This document shows, piece after piece, positions 8,558-17,909 of a DNA stretch of 64,000 nt (position 1 is its first letter; each line of letters begins with the position of its first letter). This stretch comes from QYOJ01 sp964642545 (GTDB lineage Bacteria; Bacteroidota; Bacteroidia; Bacteroidales; FEN-979): assembly GCA_964642545.1 (NCBI GenBank), contig CAZXQU010000001.1, positions 62,001 through 126,000 of the forward strand. Direction: 5' to 3'. The notes beneath the pieces are model-generated. The model was not told where the DNA came from, ran no database searches, and was given only the letters and a program-made list of their open reading frames with translations. Made by a program: the position numbers and the translations under genes.

Positions 8558-9700
8558 ACACTTCACATCATAAGCTTTGACGTCCCGTTTCCTCCCAATT
8601 ACGGGGGGGTGATCGATATCTATTACAAGATTCGGGCGCTCCATGAAGCCGGGGTAAATGTAATCCTGCACTGTTTCCAGGATCAAAGGGATCCAAATCC
8701 TGAACTTAAGAAACTATGTACCGAGGTATGTTACTATCCGCGTCAAAAGAGCATCCTGAATCTCATGTCCCTGCGACCTTACATCGTTGCCAGCCGGAAT
8801 TCAGAATCCCTGCGAAAGCGGCTATTGCAGGACGAGTATCCAATCCTGTTTGAAGGACTGCATACCTGCAATATCCTGAATGATCGAGCTTTTCGGGACC
8901 GTAAAAAGATTTACAGGGAGAGTAACATTGAACACGACTATTATTATCACCTCTATAAGGCGACAGGAAATATCCTTGACAAAGTGTTTTTCCTGGCCGA
9001 GAGCATGAAATTGCGCTGGTTCCAAAGGATCCTTAAACATGCTGACCTGATGCTGGCAGTCTCAAAAGCAGACGAACAGTACCTGAAATTCAAGTTTCCA
9101 CAAAAGGATATCCGGTATTTGCCATCATTTCACCTGGATGACAAAATAAGTTCAAAACCTGGCCGGAGTTCCTACCTGCTTTACCAGGGCAAATTAAGTG
9201 TTCCGGAAAATATTCGTGCCGCAGAATATATCATCAATCATATCTACACTGACTCTCTTCCTGATCTGATTATCGCCGGGATGAATCCTCCTGGGCATCT
9301 CATTAAACTAATTGAAAAGCATCCCAACATTCGACTGGAGATCAACCCCGATGACGACAGAATGTTTGAACTCATTCGGGATGCACAGATCAACCTCCTG
9401 GTGACATCGCAACCAACCGGATTGAAGCTGAAACTATTAAATGCGCTGTTTCATGGCCGGCACTGCCTGGTGAATCCCGAAATGCTTGTGGGGACAGGGT
9501 TGAATGATGTTTGCACAACAGCAAAAACGCCTCAACAATTCCGTGACGAGATTGGCACCCTTTTCTTGAAAGATTTCGACGCTGGGATGATAGCCCACCG
9601 TGAGGCTATAATCATGGAAAAATACTCCAATAAAAAAAATTGTATAAGCCTAACGGATATATTAACTTTGTTCTATGAAAAAAATACTCGTTCCGGTTGA
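8549..9700 (+). CDS. Glycosyltransferase (GT4-like), TTG start
   Basis: The N-terminus KLTLHIISFDVPFPPNYGGVID is the standard opening of a Bacteroidetes glycosyltransferase family, and no ATG lies near it, so the TTG at 8549 is the best start. The protein has 383 residues. An N-terminal domain has a Gly-rich loop (PNYGGV), FEGLHTCN and a basic RESNIEHDYY; the C-terminal domain has LLYQGKLSVPENIRAAEYI and a GT-B-like donor fold. It overlaps the following universal stress gene by 26 nt. The substrate is unknown; the preceding gene suggests a joint role in surface glycan synthesis. The start codon lies inside a tandem repeat. Confidence 0.75.
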   Translation: MKLTLHIISFDVPFPPNYGGVIDIYYKIRALHEAGVNVILHCFQDQRDPNPELKKLCTEVCYYPRQKSILNLMSLRPYIVASRNSESLRKRLLQDEYPILFEGLHTCNILNDRAFRDRKKIYRESNIEHDYYYHLYKATGNILDKVFFLAESMKLRWFQRILKHADLMLAVSKADEQYLKFKFPQKDIRYLPSFHLDDKISSKPGRSSYLLYQGKLSVPENIRAAEYIINHIYTDSLPDLIIAGMNPPGHLIKLIEKHPNIRLEINPDDDRMFELIRDAQINLLVTSQPTGLKLKLLNALFHGRHCLVNPEMLVGTGLNDVCTTAKTPQQFRDEIGTLFLKDFDAGMIAHREAIIMEKYSNKKNCISLTDILTLFYEKNTRSG

Positions 9701-10541
9701 TTTTTCCGAGCACACGGATATCACCTGTTCCTATGCCCTGAAAATAGCAGATGCTTACCAGGCAGAATTAATGCTTTTTCACACCTATTTTGACCAGGTT
9801 GTCCTCACCGATACAACCTTCCCCGACAGCATGAACATGAATGCTGTTTATAACGAAGAGCTGATCAGGGAAATGCACACCCAGGCTGAAGTGAATATGC
9901 AAAAGCTCCATGCGGCTATCGAAAAGCGTATGACTGATGAAAAAATCAAGAATGTCCAGCTAAAAAGTACCGTTGTTGGAGGAGATATCGAGATGGAACT
10001 AAAAATGGTATGCAGTGAGTATCACCCTCAAATGGTAATCATGGGTACGCGTGGGATTGGTCAAAATGTTAATGTATGGGGGCGGGTATCGACATACATC
10101 ATCAACCATGCCAAGGTACCTGTATTGACTATTCCCGAGATTAAAACCTTTATGGGTCTTCAGAATCTCATGTATGCAGCAGATTTATCGGAGGGAAATG
10201 CAGCTGCCATCCTTCAGCTGCTGAACCTGATGAAACCCTTCCAGAGTTCGCTGTATATAGTTCATTTTCAGACAGAAAAAGATGATGGAAACCAAAAGAT
10301 GGAAACATTGAGAGCGGAATTCAGTGATCTTGAACAAAAGGGGAAGATCCAATTCGAGCTAGTGAAAATTGGAGATGATAACCAGAAGGCTCTGGATGAT
10401 TATGTGGCAAGCAATGGAATCGAAATCATCGTATTTCAGCCGCATAAGAGAAATCTCTTTTACAATCTCTTTACCAAAAATATCACGAAGAAAAACCTCT
10501 TTTCGACCAATATTCCTTTACTCGCTATTCCCGTCCAATAA
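9675..10541 (+). CDS. Universal stress protein with two USP domains
   Basis: A 288-residue cytoplasmic protein with tandem UspA folds. Domain 1 (residues 1-155) starts KKILVPVDFSEHTDITCSYA and ends MGTRGIGQNVNVWGRVSTYI followed by VPVLTIPE. Domain 2 (~160-288) starts NLMYAADLSEGNAAAI and ends with a degenerate strand, IPLLAIPVQ. The ATP-binding G-2x-G-9x-G pattern is only partly kept in domain 1 and seems lost in domain 2. Such proteins respond to starvation and redox stress in many bacteria. It overlaps the upstream glycosyltransferase by 26 nt, so the two are probably co-transcribed. Confidence 0.9.
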   Translation: MKKILVPVDFSEHTDITCSYALKIADAYQAELMLFHTYFDQVVLTDTTFPDSMNMNAVYNEELIREMHTQAEVNMQKLHAAIEKRMTDEKIKNVQLKSTVVGGDIEMELKMVCSEYHPQMVIMGTRGIGQNVNVWGRVSTYIINHAKVPVLTIPEIKTFMGLQNLMYAADLSEGNAAAILQLLNLMKPFQSSLYIVHFQTEKDDGNQKMETLRAEFSDLEQKGKIQFELVKIGDDNQKALDDYVASNGIEIIVFQPHKRNLFYNLFTKNITKKNLFSTNIPLLAIPVQ

Positions 10542-10553
10542 AGTATCCTGATC

Positions 10554-12032
10554 TCAATTCAGGGGCATCCGTGTGTAATTATCATAGCGGAACAACTCCC
10601 AGTGATGGTTTTCCCATCCATCCCCATTCATCTGACGAAACTTATAGAAGGTTTGTAACGGCCTGATTGAAATCTCCGTCAAACAGTTGTAAAACTCGGT
10701 TCCATATTGCTTCAATGCATTCAGAAAATACCATGCTACATCATACCCTTGAAATGCAAGACTCTCAGGATCTGTCTTATACTCATCCCTGAATAGTATT
10801 ACAATCCGTTTAACAGTTGGATCGTTATAATCAATCCATGATGGAACAAAAATGTGTGCCCCAGCCTTTTCCAAATATTGATAATCGATCCCATCAAACT
10901 GATCCCATCTGGGCAAACCGAATACGGTGAATTGATACCCGTCGGTATCGGCATTTAATTGGGAAAGGACGTTCATCACGAAGGACTTCTGCTGGGAGAC
11001 CACAACGACAATATTTTCGACTCCCCTGTTAAGTTTGCCGATTAAATCATCCTGAGAAACAGCTTCGATATCCAATCCAAGAGCCTGGCAATTGGCATAA
11101 ATCTGGTCAGCCATCTTTTTCCCTTCCTCCTCCCAACTCCGTATCAACAACGTATGTGTAAACCGATGACTGTTTGCAAGGAATTCTGCAAGAGCTATCC
11201 CTTCGGAGGTGTAAGAGGGGCGTAGCTTTATAACCATGGGGTTCCCTTCAACCTGCGACTCCCTCTCCGAAATCGGACTCACAATGGGGATCTGACGATC
11301 CCTGGCCCAGGAGGAGACAATCTCAAAATTACGGTTGAAAAGCATCCCGACAATCAGATCCATCTCAGCCATTTCAGGCTTTTTAAGAAGGGCATATGTG
11401 GCGCTCGGGTTCGGTTCCAGGCTATAGACATACAAATTGAGATTTAACCCGATCTTCCGAAGAGAATCAACAGCAAGTAGAAAGCCTTCATAGAACTGAA
11501 TGTATCGTAGTGAGTTATAGCTATCAATCTCTTTCTGTGAGGGGCCCCTGGTATTGATAGAGTCGGCTTCATTAAGAAATAGATGCATCATCAGTGCCAC
11601 GTTATAAACTTCTTTTTTCGAATCCTGCCCCTTTCCGCAGGGGAGCTTACTTGTTGACTCTCCCAAGGTGTTGAAGGTATCTTCTAGAGGCTGAGCATAC
11701 TCTTCGACGATAGGTGGATCCATCACGGAAGGTTCAATCAACGTAGGTAATTCAACATGTATCTCGGCTTCTGGAGCAGGAATTAACAGGGTTTGGTTGG
11801 CCTTCAGGCCCTTTTTAATCTCAGGATTGGCAGCGATGACATCCTCCATCGTGACGTTATAGGCTTTGGATATGGAGTAGAGAGTTTGGCCTTTTTTAAC
11901 CTGATGGATAAAAAAATTCTTGCCATTGATGGTTCGAAGCTTGTCTGAATGAATCTGATCATACCCATCCTGAGCGATGGCATGGGTATTAAATAAAAAA
12001 AAGATCCATCCAATAATCAGTATATATCTCAT
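10554..12032 (-). CDS. LysM domain plus type 1 periplasmic-binding-protein fold
   Basis: The start at 12032 (MRYILIIGWIFFLFNTHAIAQ) gives a clean signal peptide; the longer in-frame reading would overlap guaA. Residues ~38-86 of the 492 form a LysM peptidoglycan-binding domain (HQVKKGQTLYSISKAYNVTMEDVIAANPEI split across two strands and helices). Residues ~135-480 resemble the Leu/Ile/Val-type substrate-binding fold (VALMMHLFL, DLIVGMLFNRNFEIV, IPIVSPISERES, AFQGYDVAWYFLNAL). No transporter genes are adjacent, so it may be a cell-wall sensor or amidase-regulating protein and not an ABC transporter component. It is the last gene of the minus-strand run, 10 nt after guaA. Confidence 0.8.
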   Translation of the reverse strand: MRYILIIGWIFFLFNTHAIAQDGYDQIHSDKLRTINGKNFFIHQVKKGQTLYSISKAYNVTMEDVIAANPEIKKGLKANQTLLIPAPEAEIHVELPTLIEPSVMDPPIVEEYAQPLEDTFNTLGESTSKLPCGKGQDSKKEVYNVALMMHLFLNEADSINTRGPSQKEIDSYNSLRYIQFYEGFLLAVDSLRKIGLNLNLYVYSLEPNPSATYALLKKPEMAEMDLIVGMLFNRNFEIVSSWARDRQIPIVSPISERESQVEGNPMVIKLRPSYTSEGIALAEFLANSHRFTHTLLIRSWEEEGKKMADQIYANCQALGLDIEAVSQDDLIGKLNRGVENIVVVVSQQKSFVMNVLSQLNADTDGYQFTVFGLPRWDQFDGIDYQYLEKAGAHIFVPSWIDYNDPTVKRIVILFRDEYKTDPESLAFQGYDVAWYFLNALKQYGTEFYNCLTEISIRPLQTFYKFRQMNGDGWENHHWELFRYDNYTRMPLN

Positions 12033-12042
12033 TATCTGATAA

Positions 12043-13572
12043 TTATTCCCATTCGATCGTGGCTGGAGGTTTCGAGCTAACATCGTAGACAACCCGGTTT
12101 ACTCCTTTTACCTTATTGCTGATCTCGTTAGAAACCCAAGCCAGAAACTCAAATGGCAATTGCGCCCAATCTGCTGTCATACCGTCAGTAGAGGTAACAG
12201 CTCTGAGAACCACGGCATTTTCGTAGGTCCGCTCATCTCCCATAACGCCCACCGACTGAATGGGTAACAGTACCACAAATGCCTGCCAAACCTTATCGTA
12301 AAGGCCATGCTCACGGAGTCCCTCAATGAAGAGGTTATCGGCCTCCTGAAGAAGTAGTACCTTCTCCTTTGTGATATCGCCAAGAATCCTGACAGCCAGC
12401 CCCGGTCCGGGAAAAGGATGACGTCCAAGAATCAACGGATCTAACCCGAGCGCGTTGCCCACACGTCTAACCTCATCCTTAAAAAGCGAGTTCAGCGGTT
12501 CAACAACTTTCAGGTTCATATGAGCGGGAAGTCCGCCAACATTGTGATGCGATTTGATCGTTGCGCTGGGTCCTTTAACCGATCGGGATTCTATCACATC
12601 GGGATAGATGGTTCCCTGGGCAAGCCATTTGATATTCTTGATTTTCTTGGCTTCCTCTTCAAACACTTCAACAAATACGCGTCCGATAATTTTTCGCTTC
12701 TTCTCTGGATCAGAGACCCCTTTGAGTTCATTGAGGAAACGATCAGATGCGTCGACACCGATTACATTCAGATGCATGTGCTCGTAGGAGTCGAGTACTT
12801 TCTGAAACTCATCTTTCCGCAGCAACCCATTGTCGACGAAAATACAATGCAGGTTGGAACCAATGGCTTCATGCAGAAGCATCCCGGCAACGGAAGAGTC
12901 GACACCCCCCGAAAGACCAAGAACCACCTGTTCTTTATCAAGTTGATCCCGCAACTCTTTGATTGTAGATTCGATGAAAGACTCGGGGGTCCACGACTGA
13001 TGGCATCCGCAGATATCCACTACAAAATTTTTAAGCAACACAGCGCCTTCTGTGGTATGGTATACTTCGGGATGAAACTGGATGCCATATGTTAGCTCAT
13101 CTGTGATCCGAAATCCGGCAATGTCAACACTGGAGGTCGATGTGATCACACAGAAATTCTCAGGAACGTTCAGGATAGTATCTCCATGTGACATCCAAAC
13201 CTGACTCCCGTTTGAAAGTCCTTTCATCAGGTCACTTTCAGGATTGATATAAGAGAGGTTTGCACGACCATACTCCCGAATTTTAGAAGGCATCACTTCT
13301 CCGCCTGATGCCAGTGCGAGATATTGCGCTCCATAACAGACAGCCAGTATCGGATACTTTCCGCGGATTTCGGAAAGATCGGGGATCAAGGGATCTTTAT
13401 CCCTCACAGAAAAAGGGCTTCCGGATAATATAACCCCCTTAATATGAGCACCTAAAGGAGGAATTTTGTTGTACGGGTATATATCGCAAAAGACATTAAG
13501 CTCCCTGACCCGGCGCGCAATCAGTTGGGTATACTGAGAGCCGAAATCGAGTATAAGGATGGTCTCTTCCAT
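12043..13572 (-). CDS. guaA: GMP synthase (glutamine-hydrolysing)
   Basis: Converts XMP, ATP and glutamine to GMP in the cytoplasm. The 509-residue protein has the class I glutamine amidotransferase domain (residues ~1-190: ILDFGSQYTQLIARR, ILSGSPFSV, catalytic Cys in AVCYGAQYLA, His/Glu in GIQFHPEVYHT), the ATP-pyrophosphatase domain with P-loop VLGLSGGVDSSVAG (~220) and the dimerisation domain ending KPPATIEWE. All key residues are present and the length is normal. A -7-like box lies 4 nt upstream of the ATG, so guaA may have its own promoter within the long minus-strand run. Confidence 0.97.
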   Translation of the reverse strand: MEETILILDFGSQYTQLIARRVRELNVFCDIYPYNKIPPLGAHIKGVILSGSPFSVRDKDPLIPDLSEIRGKYPILAVCYGAQYLALASGGEVMPSKIREYGRANLSYINPESDLMKGLSNGSQVWMSHGDTILNVPENFCVITSTSSVDIAGFRITDELTYGIQFHPEVYHTTEGAVLLKNFVVDICGCHQSWTPESFIESTIKELRDQLDKEQVVLGLSGGVDSSVAGMLLHEAIGSNLHCIFVDNGLLRKDEFQKVLDSYEHMHLNVIGVDASDRFLNELKGVSDPEKKRKIIGRVFVEVFEEEAKKIKNIKWLAQGTIYPDVIESRSVKGPSATIKSHHNVGGLPAHMNLKVVEPLNSLFKDEVRRVGNALGLDPLILGRHPFPGPGLAVRILGDITKEKVLLLQEADNLFIEGLREHGLYDKVWQAFVVLLPIQSVGVMGDERTYENAVVLRAVTSTDGMTADWAQLPFEFLAWVSNEISNKVKGVNRVVYDVSSKPPATIEWE

Positions 13573-13576
13573 GGTA

Positions 13577-13584
13577 CAAAAATA
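13577..13584 (-). promoter_or_regulatory. Putative -7 box TATTTTTG for guaA
   Basis: TAnnTTTG match 4 nt before the guaA ATG, in the 22-nt gap after the M23 peptidase gene. If active it would give a leaderless guaA mRNA. No -33 partner is evident. Confidence 0.35.
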
Positions 13585-13594
13585 AGAAAATATT

Positions 13595-15355
13595 TTACCT
13601 GATCAGGGTCGCATTGTATTCAGTGCGGTTTCCAACACCGTCAGTAATGATCAGCTGGAATTTGTTCGTACCGGCTTTGATCCGGCTATCGTATTTGTAC
13701 TCCAGCCTGTTCTGTTTGGCATCATAATCCATTAAAATCCAACTCCCGTTCAATGTCCCACGGTAACTTTTGATTCCGGAGAAATCATCTGAGATTGTGA
13801 GTACGATTGTACTCTGCTTGCTGATGTTCTTGTTGTTATAAATATTGACTGCCTTGATTTTAGGTGGCATTGAATCTACGCTGATAGTGTAAGCTCCAAA
13901 CTCGCGTATCTTTCCAGTCACATAGCCATCGTTGAATTTCCCTCCCTGACTGACAAATTTTCCACTTTTTTCAACCTTTGCAAGAAGTGCTCTTGATTCA
14001 AGCCATCTTGGAAGAGTTTCGGCTCTGATTGAAAGGGTGCAGCGAAGATGCATCGGAGTCTCTTCATCCTGCAAATAATGAACACGGGAGTAACTTCCGT
14101 TTATTGGAGGCTTTGTAGTGTATTGAAAATCCAGATCTTCATAGAGGGTATTTTCAGGCATCATAAAGTTAAGGTAGGTATTTTCAAATTCGTTTTCCTG
14201 ATCCCAGGCGAAACTATTCGAAGGCGTAGTTGTTTCAGTTGGCCCTACACCAGAAGAGGTGGGCGGATGACTTTTCACCCAAAATGTAATCTGAGATGTA
14301 TTGCCATAAGAATCTTTAACAACATATTGAATTTTGTGCGCCTTCAGGTCAGTAAAATTAACAATGCCCCGGTTGACTACTCCATCGAAAATTTCCAGAT
14401 TGTTTCCGGGAGCGATATATGACCTGAAAAATCGCTGTTTGTTCTTAATGTTCTGGGGATAGTCAAGGATCGCATTAACATACCGGGTATCAGCAAAGGC
14501 ATACCTGTCAATACGCTGGCCGAATACCTTCTCTCCATCAACCTTCAACTCGATCGATTTAATTCCGCAACGAATGGATGATGTATTTTGAAAATCGTAT
14601 GCTTCTATCCCAAAGATGATATCACCTGAAACCATGACTGTATCGGACGAAACGACTCCATATTTCCCATTACCTCCGGCAGCCTGCAGTGCTTTCGGAT
14701 TGGAAGTATAGTTTACCATTGCAGTTTGGCCATAAGGGTAGATTTTTACCCATTTGATCTGGGGTTGAAGGTTGTCCTGAATTCGGATTCCAAAAGAGAG
14801 GGGATCCAAAGGATCCTGACTTCGGCCATCTCTTATCTCAAAATGAAGATGAGGGCCTCCTGATGAGCCTGAATTTCCTGAATACCCGATCACGTCACCT
14901 TTCCGCACCTGAATTTTGCCGGACGGAACAGTGACATCAATCGAAAATGACTCCTTTGCATACTGTTGCTCATATGCATAAGCAGCTATCTCTCCGCGAA
15001 AACGATCCAGATGCCCGTACACCGTTGTGTAACCGGAAGGATGACTGATATAAATTGCTTTCCCAAAGCCCCAGGGGGAGACGAAGATCCTGGAAACGTA
15101 TCCATCTGCAGCAGAATAAACTGGCTTGCCTGTCACCCCGGCAGTACGAATATCGATTCCCGAATGAAAATGATTTGGTCTAATCTCACCATAAGATCCT
15201 GATAGTGAAAGAGTAAAATCGACGGGGGACCGGAACAGGGTTTGAGAATAGTTGGTCTGAGAGCTGCCGGTGAGAGTGACTAATAACAACAGGAGAGTGA
15301 GGGAAACACCAACTGCCAACTGCCTACTGCCTACTGCCAACTGCCTACTGCCCAT
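13595..15355 (-). CDS. M23-family metallopeptidase, N-terminus encoded by tandem repeat
   Basis: A 586-residue secreted protein. Residues 2-15 are GSRQLAVGSRQLAV, encoded by six 7-nt repeat units, followed by the hydrophobic core of a signal peptide (VSLTLLLLLVTLTGSSQ). The LytM/M23 zinc peptidase domain lies at ~40-185 with HFHSGIDIR (HxxxD), VYGHLDRF and PHLHFEIRDG (HxH), so all metal ligands are present. The remaining ~400 residues are beta-rich Ig-like domains. It probably cuts or remodels peptidoglycan cross-links, or is an elongation/division factor. Its start overlaps the end of the HAD gene by 11 nt. Loss or gain of one repeat unit would shift the frame. Confidence 0.88.
   Translation of the reverse strand: MGSRQLAVGSRQLAVGVSLTLLLLLVTLTGSSQTNYSQTLFRSPVDFTLSLSGSYGEIRPNHFHSGIDIRTAGVTGKPVYSAADGYVSRIFVSPWGFGKAIYISHPSGYTTVYGHLDRFRGEIAAYAYEQQYAKESFSIDVTVPSGKIQVRKGDVIGYSGNSGSSGGPHLHFEIRDGRSQDPLDPLSFGIRIQDNLQPQIKWVKIYPYGQTAMVNYTSNPKALQAAGGNGKYGVVSSDTVMVSGDIIFGIEAYDFQNTSSIRCGIKSIELKVDGEKVFGQRIDRYAFADTRYVNAILDYPQNIKNKQRFFRSYIAPGNNLEIFDGVVNRGIVNFTDLKAHKIQYVVKDSYGNTSQITFWVKSHPPTSSGVGPTETTTPSNSFAWDQENEFENTYLNFMMPENTLYEDLDFQYTTKPPINGSYSRVHYLQDEETPMHLRCTLSIRAETLPRWLESRALLAKVEKSGKFVSQGGKFNDGYVTGKIREFGAYTISVDSMPPKIKAVNIYNNKNISKQSTIVLTISDDFSGIKSYRGTLNGSWILMDYDAKQNRLEYKYDSRIKAGTNKFQLIITDGVGNRTEYNATLIR
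15311..15352 (-). repeat. Six 7-nt units (AACTGCC/TACTGCC) at a stop/start junction
   Basis: Six perfect-length heptanucleotides, plus-strand words AACTGCC, AACTGCC, TACTGCC, TACTGCC, AACTGCC, TACTGCC. They contain the stop codon of the HAD gene (15345-15347) and encode residues 2-15 of the M23 peptidase. Confidence 0.92.
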
Positions 15356-15845
15356 TGTCTGCTAACTTACTTACAGTTTCAGAAAGTTCTCCCATGTTGT
15401 CAATCACCCGATCAGCCTGTTCAAATATCCCCGTCAGTTTATTTTCATTGTAGTAAACCGTCTTCATTCCAGCCCTTTTAGCCCCTACGATATCCTTGGT
15501 ATAATGATTCCCAACCATCAAGCAATCTTCAGGTGCAACGTCAAGTTTCTCGGCAATAGTGAGGAAAAACCGAGGATCGGGTTTCCCATAGCCAAGTTCT
15601 TTTGAAGAGAAAAAATTCGCAAAAAAACTCTCTGCTCCAACACGTGCAAGCGCTTTTATCATCTCTTCTGTTCCCGAATGAGGGGCATTGGTAGCAATAC
15701 AAAGCTGATATTGAGTAGATAATTTACTCAATGAATTTTGCGCTCCGGGAACCCAATCTACCTGATCCCAGAGGTACATTGGACCCGGAAGTGCATAGTC
15801 GATCATAATTGTACCACCCCAGTCAAATATTAGTAGTTTAATCAT
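15345..15845 (-). CDS. HAD-superfamily hydrolase-like protein with altered motif I
   Basis: I start at 15845 (MIKLLIFDWGGTI), overlapping the DPP III stop by 8 nt. The 166-residue protein has HAD motif II Thr in CIATNAP, motif III Lys in GYGKPDPRFF and motif IV in VGNHYTKDIVGAKRAGM. Motif I reads FDWGGT: the nucleophile Asp is kept but the second Asp (general acid/base, DxD) is Gly. That favours a non-phosphatase reaction or lower phosphatase activity, yet similar DWGGT proteins are known in the family. Substrate is unknown. It lies between DPP III and the M23 peptidase in a tightly packed run. Confidence 0.8.
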   Translation of the reverse strand: MIKLLIFDWGGTIMIDYALPGPMYLWDQVDWVPGAQNSLSKLSTQYQLCIATNAPHSGTEEMIKALARVGAESFFANFFSSKELGYGKPDPRFFLTIAEKLDVAPEDCLMVGNHYTKDIVGAKRAGMKTVYYNENKLTGIFEQADRVIDNMGELSETVSKLADNGQ

Positions 15846-17898
15846 TCTTGCAACGGGCTGGCAGGTATGAGAATTCATTCGAGTAGGAGATCATCTGCTC
15901 CGAAAAGTCATCCGGATAGGTGACTACGATATCTGTCAACGAATCGTTCTGGTAAACCGGTGTGAGAACGGGGTTAATAAATCCACCGTAAGGAGAGATA
16001 TTGAGTTTTTTATAGCGCTCCAGCATCTGGTTGTGCAGCTCGGGATCCACTTTAACGCCATAGGTCTCAACCAGCTCTTTCCCCGCCTCGTAGTCGCCTG
16101 TAGATTTGATTCGCTGGATCTTGTTCAGCAACTTGCCGAAAAGTTCACGTAACCCTTCATAATCATTCACCTTGATGTACGTTGTCCCGTCTCGTTCAAT
16201 CAGTTCGATGATGTTTTTATCTTTCCCTTGCTCGTAGCACCATGAGGCTATCAGTTTCCGGTCGCGCATGTGTGCCTGCTCAATGTCTTTCCCCGGTTCA
16301 ATTCTAACCAGTTGTGTGAGGTAGCCATTTCGTATGTAATTATCATATTCAGCTTTCCCAACCTCCAACGAAGGTATCAGTCCCAGCTCAACCAGCTTGG
16401 GATCCATAATGTAATATAAAGCGAACAAATCGGCCCGCGACTCTTCCAATGCTGAGTGGTAATTCTTCATAGCATCAGGACTGGTACCTGGCAACAGTTG
16501 TCCGGCCGCATGGCCAAGGCACTCGTGCATATCTGTGGTCAGGTTTCCTGCCAGGAAGCCATATTCCCGTTGCCGCTGAATCTCTTCAGGCGACGAGGCG
16601 AACTCTTCAAGGAAACCGTTCCCCAATGAGGACTGGTCATATGCGTAGGTGATATTTCCCATGGTAACCGATTTAGAGCCATGATCTTTCCTGATCCATT
16701 CGGCGTTGGGAAGATTGATGCCAATTGGAGTGGTGGGATCGCAATCGCCTCCGAGCTGGGCCACGGTGATTACTTTAGCTGTAACCCCTTTAACCTCTTT
16801 CTTCTTAAATTCGGGATCTACAGGGCTATTATCTTCAAAGTACTGTGCATTGTCGGCCAGTGTGATGGTACGTTCTGTTGCTTTTTTGTCCTTGAAATTC
16901 ACTACCGACTCCCAGGTTGCTTTCATCGACATCGGGTCGCCGTATGTTTCAATAAAGCCATTGATAAAGTCGACATCCGAATTCTGATCGGCTAACCACA
17001 TAACGCTGTAATCGTCAAATGCAACCAGGTCGCCGGTTTTATAAAACTCTATCAATTTATCCAGGGCCGCTTTTTGTTCGGCTGTTTCGGTAACGGTAGC
17101 AGCTTTTTCCAGCCAATAAAGAATCTGTTCAATTGCCGGATGGTACATACCATCAAGTTTCCACACGATCTCGGTCATCTTGCCATCTTTCTTAACCAGT
17201 TTTGAATTCAAGCCGTATGAGACCCGTGTATCCTTGCCTGCCTTAGCGTCATCCGACCTCTTTTGTGCGTAAAAATCTTCCACCTCATCCTGGGTCACTC
17301 CTTCGTAGAAATTGCAGGCTGATGCTTCAATCAGGTCGGTCCCCGAATCCAGACTGATGCGCTTTGCTGCAACTGTAGGATCGAAGATGATCGTTGTGAT
17401 CTCTTTAGTAAACTCTTCAGGTATCTGGCCCTCTTTCATTGGCAGCTGATCCTCAGGAACTCCGTTAAGAAGTGTTGTAAAATAATCGGTTGATACGTCA
17501 GGGAAGAATTTATCGGTACTGTAATGGTGATGAATTCCATTGGAGAACCATACCCGTTTCATATAGGTTTCAATGTTTTTAAAATCATTGGATGTACGGT
17601 CGCCCTTGTAGTTCTGATAAATGGCTTCCAGGGTTTTTCGTACGAGGAGGTTGTTCTTGTAATTCTGATCATAGGTAATGTCACGTCCACACAAAGCAGC
17701 CTGTGAAAGGTAATAGACCAGCTCCTTCTGTTTTAGTGTAAGTTCATCCCATCCCGGGATCTGGTACCGAAGAATCCGCAGGTCGGCAAACTGTTCGGCC
17801 TGCCATTTGAACTCACTATTCTCCTCTTTCTTTGTGCCGTTACAGGCCACCATTGTAACCATCATAGTCATTGCAATTAAGTAGATCGTCTTTTTCAT
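15838..17898 (-). CDS. Dipeptidyl peptidase III (M49), lipoprotein form
   Basis: A 686-residue zinc exopeptidase that removes dipeptides from peptide N-termini. The M49 signature is HECLGH (around residue 465), the Bacteroidetes version of the classic HELLGH hexapeptide, followed by the third ligand in EESRADLFALYYIMD. The N-terminus MKKTIYLIAMTMMVTMVACNG is a lipoprotein signal with a lipobox ending at Cys19, so the enzyme is probably anchored in the periplasm or outer membrane, unlike cytosolic eukaryotic DPP III. It begins 11 nt after the LRR gene ends, which suggests shared transcription. Confidence 0.9.
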   Translation of the reverse strand: MKKTIYLIAMTMMVTMVACNGTKKEENSEFKWQAEQFADLRILRYQIPGWDELTLKQKELVYYLSQAALCGRDITYDQNYKNNLLVRKTLEAIYQNYKGDRTSNDFKNIETYMKRVWFSNGIHHHYSTDKFFPDVSTDYFTTLLNGVPEDQLPMKEGQIPEEFTKEITTIIFDPTVAAKRISLDSGTDLIEASACNFYEGVTQDEVEDFYAQKRSDDAKAGKDTRVSYGLNSKLVKKDGKMTEIVWKLDGMYHPAIEQILYWLEKAATVTETAEQKAALDKLIEFYKTGDLVAFDDYSVMWLADQNSDVDFINGFIETYGDPMSMKATWESVVNFKDKKATERTITLADNAQYFEDNSPVDPEFKKKEVKGVTAKVITVAQLGGDCDPTTPIGINLPNAEWIRKDHGSKSVTMGNITYAYDQSSLGNGFLEEFASSPEEIQRQREYGFLAGNLTTDMHECLGHAAGQLLPGTSPDAMKNYHSALEESRADLFALYYIMDPKLVELGLIPSLEVGKAEYDNYIRNGYLTQLVRIEPGKDIEQAHMRDRKLIASWCYEQGKDKNIIELIERDGTTYIKVNDYEGLRELFGKLLNKIQRIKSTGDYEAGKELVETYGVKVDPELHNQMLERYKKLNISPYGGFINPVLTPVYQNDSLTDIVVTYPDDFSEQMISYSNEFSYLPARCKND

Positions 17899-17909
17899 AC
17901 ATCTTGGTT

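Noticed and set aside
12520..13095. 191-residue open frame on the plus strand opposite guaA
   Set aside because: It is antisense to a fully conserved gene and has no recognisable motif; a shadow frame.
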